DNA of 64,000 bases, from positions 14,662,651 through 14,726,650 of the forward strand of contig NC_056548.1 in NCBI RefSeq assembly GCF_910596095.1. The letters run 5' to 3'. The notes beneath the pieces are model-generated. The model had not been told where the DNA came from. It made no database searches and saw only the letters and a program-made list of their open reading frames with translations. The position numbers and the translations under genes are program-made. This stretch comes from Thunnus maccoyii. Lineage: Eukaryota; Chordata; Actinopteri; Scombriformes; Scombridae. Each line of letters starts with the position of its first letter. Position 1 is the first letter of the stretch. This document shows positions 36,304-52,405 of this stretch, in pieces.

Positions 36304-37728
36304 ATGAGGTTGCACAGTATAGCAGGCACCACAATGAGCACGCTAACAACAGGTGTCCAGTATCTCGGCTCCAACGACGCCAGTTATGATGACCCCTCCG
36401 TTGACTCAAGCCTTATCAAGAACGGGTTCCACTTTGAGAAACCTTACTCTGGCTCCATTAGTAACTCATTCCCTGGACTCATTCCTGGAAATAAGGAGGT
36501 CATTTACAGTGGCCTTGCTCCCATTTTCCCCACTAACATATCAGACTTTCTGCTGGGTAATGGGACTTCTGTGGAGAACCGAGGGGCGGCACAGTGCGGG
36601 GAGGACCTTGTGGACAACATGGAGTGTTTTATGATTCTGACTCCTGGTCAGCAGCTCGCAGTTGCTATCTTGGCACTCACTCTGGGGACATTCACAGTGC
36701 TGGAGAACCTCATGGTGTTGTGTGTGATCCTGCACTCACAGACACTCCGATCTCGGCCTTCCTACCACTTCATAGGCAGCCTGGCTGTGGCTGATCTGAT
36801 AGGCAGCATCATTTTTGTCTACAGCTTCCTGGACTTCCACGTGCTCCACAGGAAGGACAGCCCCAATATTTTCCTCTTCAAGCTGGCTGGGGTCATCGCC
36901 TCCTTTACTGCCTCTGTGGGCAGTCTGTTCCTCACTGCGATTGACCGCTACATCTCCATCCACAGACCTATGGCATACAGACGCATTGTCACAAAGACCA
37001 AAGCGGTCATCGCCTTCAGTATGATGTGGACCATCTCCATTGTTATCTCATTGCTGCCACTGCTGGGCTGGAACTGCAAGCGTCTCAACTCTGTCTGCTC
37101 GGACATTTTCCCTCTAATCGACCAGAAGTACCTGATGTTCTGGATCGGGATGACGAGTATTTTGGTCCTGTTCATTATCTACGCCTACATATTCATTCTC
37201 TGGAAGTCCCACCACCACGCTGTCCGCATGCTGAGCCGCACTTCCCAGAGGAGTGTGATTGTCTACACAGCAGAGGGCACCAAAGTTCAGACAGTGAGGC
37301 CTGAGCAGGCCCGGATGGACCTGCGTCTGGCCAAGACCCTAGTTCTGATCCTGGTGGCCCTCATCATCTGCTGGGGCCCGCTTTTAGCCATCATGGTTTA
37401 CGACCTCTTTGGGAAGGTGAACGACTTCATCAAGACTGTGTTTGCCTTTTGCAGCATGCTTTGCCTGCTCAACTCCACCGTGAACCCTGTGATCTACGCC
37501 ATGAGGAGCAAGGACCTGCGCAGGGCCTTCCTCAACATCTGCCACATGTGCCGGGGAGCGACGCAGTCGCTGGACAGCAGCGGTGAGAGTGACTGGAATA
37601 GCAGGAGTGTGAGAGGCACACCAGGCGCGGCGGGGAAAGATGGAGCCGGCTGTGGAAAGACGAGAGTAAAAGTTGCCCAGGTTACAGTTTCTGGAGTGAC
37701 TGAGACTTCTACACCAGACCCCGTCTAA
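36304..37728 (+). CDS. cnr1: Cannabinoid receptor 1 (class A GPCR)
   Basis: Gi/o-coupled receptor for anandamide and 2-AG on neuronal plasma membranes, controlling transmitter release. The coding region is intronless (474 residues; human 472). The open frame runs further upstream, but a splice acceptor at 36226-36227 and family alignment favour the ATG at 36304 (MRLHS). Seven TM segments are readable. Signatures: N-glycosylation sites NIS (78) and NGT (86), the N-terminal CGED...MECF cysteine pair, D2.50 at 164 in LAVAD, DRY at 214-216, CWGP with W at 358, NPVIY at 394-398, and a post-TM7 cysteine cluster NICHMC near 413 matching the palmitoylation region. The core is strongly human-like and the N-terminal tail is fish-like. 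The neighbours pm20d2 and akirin2 support CNR1 rather than CNR2. Confidence 0.97.
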   Translation: MRLHSIAGTTMSTLTTGVQYLGSNDASYDDPSVDSSLIKNGFHFEKPYSGSISNSFPGLIPGNKEVIYSGLAPIFPTNISDFLLGNGTSVENRGAAQCGEDLVDNMECFMILTPGQQLAVAILALTLGTFTVLENLMVLCVILHSQTLRSRPSYHFIGSLAVADLIGSIIFVYSFLDFHVLHRKDSPNIFLFKLAGVIASFTASVGSLFLTAIDRYISIHRPMAYRRIVTKTKAVIAFSMMWTISIVISLLPLLGWNCKRLNSVCSDIFPLIDQKYLMFWIGMTSILVLFIIYAYIFILWKSHHHAVRMLSRTSQRSVIVYTAEGTKVQTVRPEQARMDLRLAKTLVLILVALIICWGPLLAIMVYDLFGKVNDFIKTVFAFCSMLCLLNSTVNPVIYAMRSKDLRRAFLNICHMCRGATQSLDSSGESDWNSRSVRGTPGAAGKDGAGCGKTRVKVAQVTVSGVTETSTPDPV

Positions 37729-37870
37729 AATACAGGCTGCCCTGCTCTGGTACAACTGTGAAGTAAATATTTTGTAGAATAGTCCTGACCCTCGTAGTGC
37801 ACTGCTCTGTGACTGTGAAATGTGCCAAAAGATAACTTAGATACAGACAACACAAACAATTTTAGTTGTT

Positions 37871-38089
37871 TTAAAGCTGAAATCTGTAATATTGATATAT
37901 TATTATACCCCTTTGTATGGTGAAGTGTCATGAAACTCTAAAAACTGTGAATTTTATGGGTTTACTCTTGTTGCACATGTCTGATTCACAGTGCCAATTT
38001 TGGCAAATTTCTTAACAAATATAATAATATACACTATGTCATCTTTGCTGTTGTTTGAATAAGCAGAAAGTTACAGATTTCAGCTTTAA
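37871..38089. mobile_element. TTAA-ended MITE candidate in the cnr1 3'UTR
   Basis: TTAAAGCTGAAATCTGTAA at 37871-37889 is repeated as an exact reverse complement at 38071-38089. This 19-bp terminal inverted repeat bounds 219 bp and begins and ends with TTAA, the piggyBac-type target site. The interior is AT-rich and non-coding. It sits about 140 bases after the stop codon, inside the presumed 3'UTR. Confidence 0.6.
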
Positions 38090-38554
38090 TGTGGAAAAAA
38101 GGTGGCATTCTCTGTTTTTTCTCACATTACATCATAGCAATATTGTGGCAGTAATGCAAGTGAAACTGTGTCTACTTTCATGCAAAATGTCCGTTCTGAG
38201 TGACAGCGCACTGCTTGTAAGTAGCATCTCATCAGTGATTTGAAATCACCTATTGATGATTTTGTAAGACCATGATATTGTGAAGTTTGGCATTTCAATG
38301 TTATTGAACTTGAATTTATTTATTGTATATTTTTAACATGTATTTTGCAAAACAAAATGGTGAGTCATATGTTGAATTTTGAATGTCTTTTCAATCACAT
38401 CAAAACTTCTGTAGTTTGTAGTAACCTGGGAATGTTACATGTGCTTACAAAACAGTTACAGCGTTTTGTGAGAAGCTACACTGCCAGATTCCTGTGAAGC
38501 TTCCATTCTGCCATGTTGTCCCATAACAGTGTGTGTAAGCAGTGACATGAGTTC

Positions 38555-38626
38555 AATAAATTTATGAAATTTGTCTATTTTTATCATAAACTTGTCAACA
38601 TACCTGGTGATCTTTTTTTCAATAAA
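38555..38626 (+). terminator. cnr1 polyadenylation signals
   Basis: AATAAA occurs at 38555-38560 and 38621-38626, implying a 3'UTR of roughly 0.85-0.9 kb. Confidence 0.55.
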
Positions 38627-38639
38627 ACTATGAAATGTC

Positions 38640-39460
38640 AGCAATCCAGTGCATCTGCAGTTATGGCTTATTTACTGAACTTGATATACACATATACATA
38701 TATACACATTTATCATGGGACCCTTAGCGGGTCAATAAACCACTGATCTAGATCGAAGGAAACTTTTACTGCGTTTTTTGTGTAATACTGCCCTCCTGTG
38801 GAGACAAAAAACACTGTCTCTATTTCACGTGGCTTGATCACAAATAATTCAGAATCAGAGACAGGTTTCTTCACCAAGTAGCAAGTACAAGGAATTCAAT
38901 GTGGTCCAAATGTAAAAAAAAAAAAAATTAAAATGAAAAAACATGAACATTAAACAACAAACATAAACACAAACATAACAGTGTAAAAAAGTGACAGTAA
39001 TTTACATTTCTGTGTAGTGGGGTGGACTATGTGCATGCATATTGATATGATAAAAACTGCAAAAAAAAGCAGAATATAAACAGAAGTATAAATACCAATG
39101 TAGATATAAATATAATTTGAGTGTAAATAAATTATGTGGATATATACTGTATGTATTGTACAATATCTATATACATCTACACAGTGCAGGACAGATAAAG
39201 GCACAGTATACACAACATGAATTAGAATGAAAAATAATAACAATAAAAATAATAATTAAAATAACAATAATAATAATAATACATTTAATTTGCACCGCAC
39301 TTTTCATTCATAGTAAAACTCAGTGCTACAGTATTAACATAAACAATACAACATAAATGGAGTTGTAGCTCATCAAATACTATAATTAGGTTTTAGTGTA
39401 ACCAAATTTAATTAAAAACGCGAATTTAGAGCGCTTTAGTGACGTTGTGGACCTTTCATC
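38640..39460. other. cnr1-akirin2 intergenic region
   Basis: A compact, AT-rich interval with ATA- and AAT-rich low-complexity tracts (for example 39236-39285). No gene is seen; SPACA1, which I place here in human, is not visible. Confidence 0.55.
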
Positions 39461-39471
39461 TACAGCCTTTC

Positions 39472-39518
39472 ACTACATAACCCAACATGCACTGCAGTGC
39501 GTTTCACACGTGACGTCA
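39472..39518 (+). promoter_or_regulatory. akirin2 promoter: ZNF143/STAF-like site and CRE
   Basis: ACTACATAACCCAACATGCA at 39472-39491, followed by CTGCAG, closely matches the extended ZNF143/STAF motif. A perfect palindromic CRE, TGACGTCA, lies at 39511-39518. Both are 0.5 kb upstream of the ATG and 0.2 kb before a predicted 5'UTR splice donor. Confidence 0.55.
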
Positions 39519-39519
39519 G

Positions 39520-39703
39520 GAGCCGGAGAAGCCGACAGCTTCATATCAAAAACAAGCAGCTAAGTTGCGTTAGCTAGCTCCCCTATCTAACGGCAGACAG
39601 TTGGCCCACAGCTGGCTGATCGGCACCTCAACTTTTGGGAAGCAACTTTTACAACAACTGAAGTTGTTAAACGCAGTTTGACAGGCCAACGTCTCCCCCA
39701 AAG
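39520..39703 (+). other. akirin2: predicted akirin2 5'UTR exon
   Basis: It ends at a strong donor, AAAG|GTAAGA, after 39703. A pyrimidine-rich acceptor ending at 40042 lies just before the ATG. The start is approximate. Confidence 0.4.
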
Positions 39704-40044
39704 GTAAGACAGCTTTATTCAAATGTACACAAGAGCGTATTGTCCTACCAGTGGTAGCCAAAGCTAACGTTAGCTTTGTTTTCTTTTTGATTATTGGCTA
39801 GCCAGCACAGCTAACGTTAGCTTTGCTAGCAAATATTTAAAGCCTCAGCTGCGCAATATGCTTAGCATGTTTTCCTCAGCGAAGGAAACTGGTTTTAGCA
39901 TAGCAATTCGCGCTAGAATGAGCGAGCTGTGTTAAAGAATAGCCACAGTTAGCGGTTATGAAAAATAACTGATGTTATCGCCTCATTATTGTCTTGTTTC
40001 GGCATTTTACACCCCCCACCCCCTCTCTTTAACAAACTGAAGTC

Positions 40045-41717
40045 ATGGCGTGTGGAGCCACCCTGAAGAGGACCATGGATTTCGATCCGCTGATGAGTCC
40101 TACTTCCCCCAAAAGACGGAGATGCATCCCCGTGTCCCCATCGTCCTCATCCTCATCCCCCAGGAAGTACCTCAGCATGGAGCCCTCGCCATTTGGGGAA
40201 TCGTCGTCGAGACTCAGTGCAGGTAATGTTACTAATGTTGGCCTGCTTGGTGACCAGCCAGCGACTTGAGAGGCATTAGCAACATGTTGAGCCACGCTTA
40301 AACGATGCTTTCAGATTAGAAAGTTTCTCCCTAAACGTGACAGCTGTTATTTCTTGAATGACTGACTTTATTTTCTGTCTTTTGTCCCTCCAGAACAAAT
40401 CCTCAACAGCATCAAGCAGGAGTACAAACGCATTCAAAAGAGGAAGCATCTAGATGGAGGCTACCAACAGTCAGAGTGCTGCTATTCTCCAGAGTCCCCA
40501 TCCCAGTCGTCTACTATGAATGTTTCCAACATGCCAGGTTGGTGAAGGAAAATAAGCACATTTATCAGAAATACCACATATATAAAGATCCTGACAACAT
40601 TTCTGTTTGATTTACACAGGGACGTCTTCTGGAGGCGTTTCTCCAACTAGGAAAGAACAGCCATTATTCACCCTCAGACAAGTTGGAATGATCTGTGAAC
40701 GCCTGCTGAAAGAAAGGGAAGAGAAGGTGCGGGAGGAATACGAGGAGACCATGACTTCAAAATTGGCAGGTTGGTTGCAGGAGATGCCATGACTCACAAA
40801 ACATATCTGATGCGTCAAGGAAGTCAACCAGGTCCAATCACATAGTCGGTTAATAAATTAAGCATGTTTTAGTGTCTCACACATTAGTTCGGGGTGTAAA
40901 TAATGATTATGATGAAGAAAATGAATAACAGGAGCACTTCTGCTATGACCTATACAAACTGGTGCTGTTGAAGGTTTTATATTTGAAGTCATAAATGATT
41001 GCTATATTAAATTCATGATTTACTGTATAGAAAATATGAGGTTATGAAAGGCCAGATTAAAGTATTACCATTTAATAAAACTTATTAAATGGTAATACTA
41101 GCTGTCCAAAACCAAAAGCTATTAAACAAAATTCTCTAATGTGCACATTTGTGTTGCTGTGACAAGCAAATAACTTTTCATCTATCAGAATTGCCTTGTT
41201 TAAAAACCTAGTTGATTAATTGAGCAGCTACTTCAGCACTAATAGGCGTTAATGCAATTCTGTTATGTGGTAGTGAATGAAGTCAGCAGGAGAAATGGTT
41301 GTTCCAAGATTGGCTTTGTGTTTTGCTTCACAAAGCCAGATTTGAATATGGAAACATTAATAGACAATAGTGGTTTGAAGAGGACACCCTGGGAAAATGA
41401 AAAGAGTAATTTAAATAATGCATACAGTCTGAAAGGCTTTAGCAGTGCTAATTTTTTATATCCTCTACATTTCAGAACAATATGACACCTTTGTGAAGTT
41501 CACACACGATCAGCTAATGCGACGATTCGGGGAGCAACCTGCAAGCTGTGAGTTTTTCTTCGGTTTTATCTTTAAATTCTCTCCACATTCCTGCCTCGCT
41601 GGCATACTGTATGCGAGAAAGTCCTGGATCTCGCTTTGAGCTCCGCCTTTGAAGTTTAAAGTTACAAGTCTGGTTTGTGAATTTATTTCATCTTCTTCTC
41701 CTCCAGATGTTTCCTGA
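40045..41717 (+). CDS. akirin2: Akirin-2
   Basis: A small nuclear adaptor. In vertebrates it bridges NF-kB/IkBzeta to SWI/SNF chromatin remodelling and mediates nuclear import of proteasomes. Exons: 40045-40222, 40394-40537, 40620-40769, 41476-41547, 41707-41717 (stop TGA). All junctions are GT-AG and in frame, giving 184 residues (human 203). Features: the conserved start [16 protein letters not shown], the nuclear-localisation motif SPKRRRC at about 21-27, a low-complexity Ser-rich segment, the coiled-coil-like region [15 protein letters not shown], and the C-terminal SYVS. The last coding exon is only 11 bases and supplies just YVS and the stop. Confidence 0.95.
41061..41099. repeat. 18-bp perfect hairpin in akirin2 intron 3
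   Basis: AGTATTACCATTTAATAA (41061-41078) is followed by AAC and then its exact reverse complement (41082-41099). No surrounding transposon was recognised. Confidence 0.8.
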
Positions 41718-42323
41718 GTGTGGCACCGAATCTTTGCAAGACGGCCTTCTCTTGCTGCAAGCTATCATGTGTTATCTCAAGAACGAGAAATAAAAATGCT
41801 CATCATTGTAAGAGATTCAGTTTAGCTAGTTTAAATGAAACTTTTCTTACTGTGCCATATTTCTGTCTTTGGGCAAAGGTTTATATGAAGCTGTTGTCAG
41901 TTGTTACCACTCTGTTGTAAGCAACTAGGTGCTTCCTAATGTAAATGAATGGACCCTATCTCTACCAGTGGCCTATGTTCCTCCTGCTGTACGTGTATCT
42001 ACAGTTATCTCACTTTTGTAACGATTCCCAGCATTCCAGGCTTTGTCGCTCGTTTCTGTTTGTTACATGTAAATATAATACAGCAGCGTAGACTTTTACA
42101 TGAGGTTTGCTGGTCAATCTGAAAGGAAGTGGAAGACACGAGTTGAACAGAGAGAATATGTTTGCAGTTTGTCCTCTTCTGTTCACTGCTTTTTCAATTG
42201 AGCATTAAGTGGGCTAATTTGATTTTTTTTTTTTTTCTCCTCTCCCTACCAGTGTTTTATTTATTTTGATTTTGTTTTGTTTTGCTGGTATCACTTTGAA
42301 ACCAATGTACTTATTGGAAAAAC

Positions 42324-42329
42324 AATAAA
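42324..42329 (+). terminator. akirin2 polyadenylation signal
   Basis: AATAAA about 0.6 kb after the stop codon, downstream of a T-rich tract. Confidence 0.6.
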
Positions 42330-42417
42330 AAATCTTTTAAGAGTTCAACTTTTTTTAATGCATAATAGATGTTTCTATATTACTGGTATGTTTGAGGGAA
42401 TTTCTTTTTAAAATGTT

Positions 42418-42478
42418 GCCAATTACACCAAGACAGTCTAATCTTTTTAAAAGATTAGACTGTCTTGGTGTAATTGGC
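42418..42478. repeat. perfect 61-bp palindrome between convergent genes
   Basis: A 30-base arm (42418-42447, starting GCCAATTACACCAAGACAGT) is followed by a single T and its exact 30-base reverse complement (42449-42478). It lies between the akirin2 polyadenylation signal and that of the convergent orc3. No flanking duplication was recognised. Confidence 0.9.
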
Positions 42479-42837
42479 ATTGTATGATATTACATTGTAT
42501 GATTGTTGTTTACATTTAAAATTGCCACCTATTCAGGAGGCTTTTCCTAAAAATGGAACATGATTACCTTAAATCCAACTTAAACTATAATCAAAGAGAC
42601 TAAAAGATGTATCGGCTCATCTTTAAAATTAACTGTATAGTAGGCATCTGTGTTTGAGTTGTGCCTTCAGTATAGTAACATGCAAGCTTAGTGATGCGTT
42701 TATAACACACCAACACATTTGTTTGGAACAGTCATTGTACTATATTATAAACAAAGGTACGATATTCTACTATATACACAAGTATGACTAAAAACAAATA
42801 TGCACAACACTGATTATCAGATACTAACCACATAACT

Positions 42838-42843
42838 TTTATT
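42838..42843 (-). terminator. orc3 polyadenylation signal
   Basis: Minus-strand AATAAA, 113 bases after the orc3 stop. A second copy at 42937-42942 is only 14 bases after the stop and is less likely. Confidence 0.5.
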
Positions 42844-42955
42844 AGAGTGAAAAGAAAATACAAAACATAAATCTAAGTCACAAAGTTGACAGGTGTTGAA
42901 ATGAGAGGAGACAGTATCCACAGATGTACGAAGTTATTTATTTTTGACAGTTTGG

Positions 42956-49268
<6,313 letters not shown>

Positions 49269-49397
49269 CTTAACACTAGTTACATTTAACGGCAGTTTTA
49301 CGCGTTGAATGACGATGTCAAATATTTCGCTTGAGTCTTGAAAACAAAAAAATATTTATTTAAACTCCTGCTTGCAGCTTGTCTTAGTGTCTATTAC

Positions 49398-49415
49398 TTC
49401 GCGCCAGAATGACGT
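49398..49415 (-). promoter_or_regulatory. candidate orc3 promoter: E2F-like site
   Basis: TTCGCGCCA (49398-49406 on the + strand) is an E2F consensus about 130 bases upstream of the orc3 ATG, followed by a TGACGT CRE half-site at 49410-49415. E2F control is usual for origin-licensing genes. Use here is inferred. Confidence 0.5.
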
Positions 49416-49794
49416 AGACGGAAACGGTTCTTCTTCTTCTCTCGGTTTACTGGTGGGTCGCAAACCAACTTTAAAGGTGCATACCGCCACCTACTGGATT
49501 TAAACTCAAATATCCGCTGACTAAATAAAATAATAATGACCTCTTCCCACCCATTTCCCACTCTGCTATAACTTCTCCGTTTTTCAGGTGTTTGAGAGAA
49601 TCTAAAAGCTTCTCTCATCAGCTGCTGGACACCTTCTCCAGAAACTCCCACAACTTCCAGAAAACCCCTTCTCTCGCTGCATCTACAATTATGTTTTCTC
49701 AGATTTTCTTTCTACTCCAGCAGTACAGTTAATTATCCTACCACTACCCAAAAAGGCCTGGAAAGGGTTGTGTTCAAGGAAGTTTTCTTCAAGC

Positions 49795-50218
49795 TGAAAA
49801 AAAGTTTCTATCAAACTTATTCATAGATTTTATCCAGCTAAGATATATATATATATATTTTAAAAAATATATTAATATCAGTTGCACATTTTGTGTGGCC
49901 TTTTTGTGAGACTCTTTTGGAATAACGTGTATCTTTATCAACAGTCATGCTGATGAACATCTTATATTATTTTGGAAACATGTACTGTTTGGAAAACTAG
50001 AAGATGACTGTAAATTGAATTATCAGCTATATATTACAAATCTTTTCATTCTATTTGGCAAATTTCATATTCATAAAAGCAAATTTACAGGAAAAAGCAG
50101 AACTTCTTGGTTTTTTACAAAGGAAGTCAAAGAGTACATTGATTCAGTTAGTTTTTCCTCTAATCCAAAGCCTGTAAAAACTATGAATACCTGTTTTTTG
50201 TTTAAAATCTTTATATGA
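49795..50218 (+). pseudogene. LINE-1-clade reverse-transcriptase 3' fragment
   Basis: The + strand frame at 50015-50217 reads ITNLFILFGKFHIHKSKF and, later, KEVKEYIDSVSFSSNPK then a final stop. This resembles the extreme C-terminus of fish L1-type ORF2 proteins. Upstream, pieces like LCGLFVRLFWNNVYL in a disrupted frame resemble the preceding Cys-rich/LFWHC region. Stops and frameshifts separate the parts, so this is a dead, 5'-truncated copy. The AT-rich tail with AAGAAAGAAAG near 50336-50352 may be its 3' end. Confidence 0.55.
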
Positions 50219-50349
50219 ACTGTAACTCCCCCTAACTCAGAATTTTTTTTCTTCTGCAAACGGCAAGATGAATATTTTTATATTTTGTGTATGATCATTA
50301 TGTTGAAGAATAAAATTGTAATTGTTTTATATGTCAAGAAAGAAAGAAA

Positions 50350-51960
50350 AAAACAGCAGTATTACACATCCATGATGTATGAGTTGAGGACATTTTCAGT
50401 CAGTTTTAGCTAACAGCTACTGTTCATCCATGTTTGTAAAGTTCAGTTATCAGGCCTAATAAAATCTACTGATGCCATAATGTCATAACCAAAATTAAAA
50501 TGCCAAATGTGTTCTTTTTGGGTTCATTTAGTTTAACTCTATTTGTCTCTGTAGTGATTGTAGTGGATTTTTTTAAAACACTGCTGTTCTTGAACACACC
50601 CTGGTTTCCCCTGCTGTGGCCTCCCTGCGGGTCTACATTGGTTTCCTGTCTGGATGTTGTCAAGACTTGCCGTTACCTATGAGTCAGTGTGTGAAGATTA
50701 GATATATGTTATATTTAGACATATTCTCTCAACATGTTATCAAATATTATAATGTCATAAAGGACTCTGTCAGGGTACTTAATGTGCATTATGCATGTTG
50801 TATACTTGGGGTCAGCAATTAGGGTCAATCATGGGCCAGTTTTTCATGACTTTTCATTGCAGGGCCATTAACCAGTGCAGTAGAAAGGAAGGCATATATG
50901 TTTTATTTATTTCTTCTAATGCATTTATGAATAAAATAGATTTATAAAACTGTTAAGGGGGGGAAATGGCATCAACACACCATTTCTGTTTGACTGCCAA
51001 GCATTTGTGTTTGTGAAGAACAAAATTGCTATGGTTGCATAGGCTAAAGTTTTTGAATTCACACATTAAACTTAATTTCTGGTAAATTTATTAGAATTAA
51101 TTTCAGCACCATTTGCTGTTCAAATGGCATGGAGCAACTATAGTTTTAATGCCTCTCCTCGTGTGGGAGCAGTAATAGATGTAACAAGGTTATATTACAT
51201 TAATTGGGATTTACAGGAGCCTTGCGTTAAGATATCCTCAGTAGATTTGTGAAAAGTATGTATAAGTTTTGATGTAAACTATGGAAATCAAAGCTTTCAT
51301 CAGGGGACCAAATATTTTTCCTGCACAGCCTTATTTGGCCCTTTGGCCACTATTTTCCTACCACTGTTGTATATCATGTCAGGGACATCTGTTATGTTTT
51401 CCAAATTTTATATTTGTGATGATTTCAATTTGGAGTCCCTTCATACAAGAATTTTATTGTAGATTTTATTGCAGGAATGTTTAAGGAAAAATTAAATTGT
51501 GTCATTTATTTTCATCCGAGTCCTCCAAATTAGTACCTTGTGCAGTAAACAAGGACATTCATTTAGGTGACCTTGCTCTCTAAGCCTTTTTCACAAGACT
51601 CATAACACTAGTGATCTATTCAAGTGTCCCACAGTGTGACAGCAAGGCAGCATTAATCAGGACCCTGAAACTGAAGCAGCTAAATGAAATTGGGCCATTT
51701 TTAATTTAATTATTTACATTATGCTTGTCCTGCTGCGAGTTTTGGCTTATTAATTTGTCTGAAATGTATCTATGTTCAGCTAGACGTATGACAAGCTGGT
51801 CTACTTTCCAGAAGAAAATTAAGATAACCTATCAATATTTAACCAACTGTATCCTGTTGCAGAGGACAGTGCATGAGAAAAAACTGTCTGTACAAGTTTA
51901 CTGTACTGTTAAGTAAAGTAAAAGTCAGATACCAGAAAACAAACTTGACACAAAAAATAT
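50350..51960. other. orc3-znf292 intergenic region
   Basis: No gene is visible between orc3 and the znf292 3' end. RARS2 and SLC35A1, which I place next to ORC3 in human, are absent here. The interval is AT-rich, with no clear further element. Confidence 0.5.
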
Positions 51961-51996
51961 CAGTTGACAATATTTTACAAAAAGAACCAGTAACAT

Positions 51997-52002
51997 TTTA
52001 TT
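51997..52002 (-). terminator. znf292 polyadenylation signal
   Basis: Minus-strand AATAAA, 404 bases after the znf292 stop codon. Confidence 0.6.
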
Positions 52003-52405
52003 GAACACTTTGTGGAAGACATGTAAATATTACAGATAGGTCTACTAGTGTTGAAAAAGGATGAAATAAATACAAACAGAACTTGAAATCCCATAGGGAT
52101 ATATAAAAACAGTTTTTCTTTAAAAGTCTCCATTTAGCAAAAGAAAAAAAAAACATCTTCAGTACTAAGCATAAATACAAACATGTTTCTAAAATCTATG
52201 CCCTATAGATTACCTGGTTATTATAACTAACATACATACTTAAAATCATCCAAGACATTTTTCAATAAGTACAAAATAGGCCATTTCATCGTTAACTGTG
52301 ACCATTACTGTTAACAGTTGGAAATCTGATGCATTAACAAACAAACCATTCTGCAGCATACTTCTCAAATCCTGAGTGAGATTGAGTTGAAAAGAAAGTA
52401 TCGGG

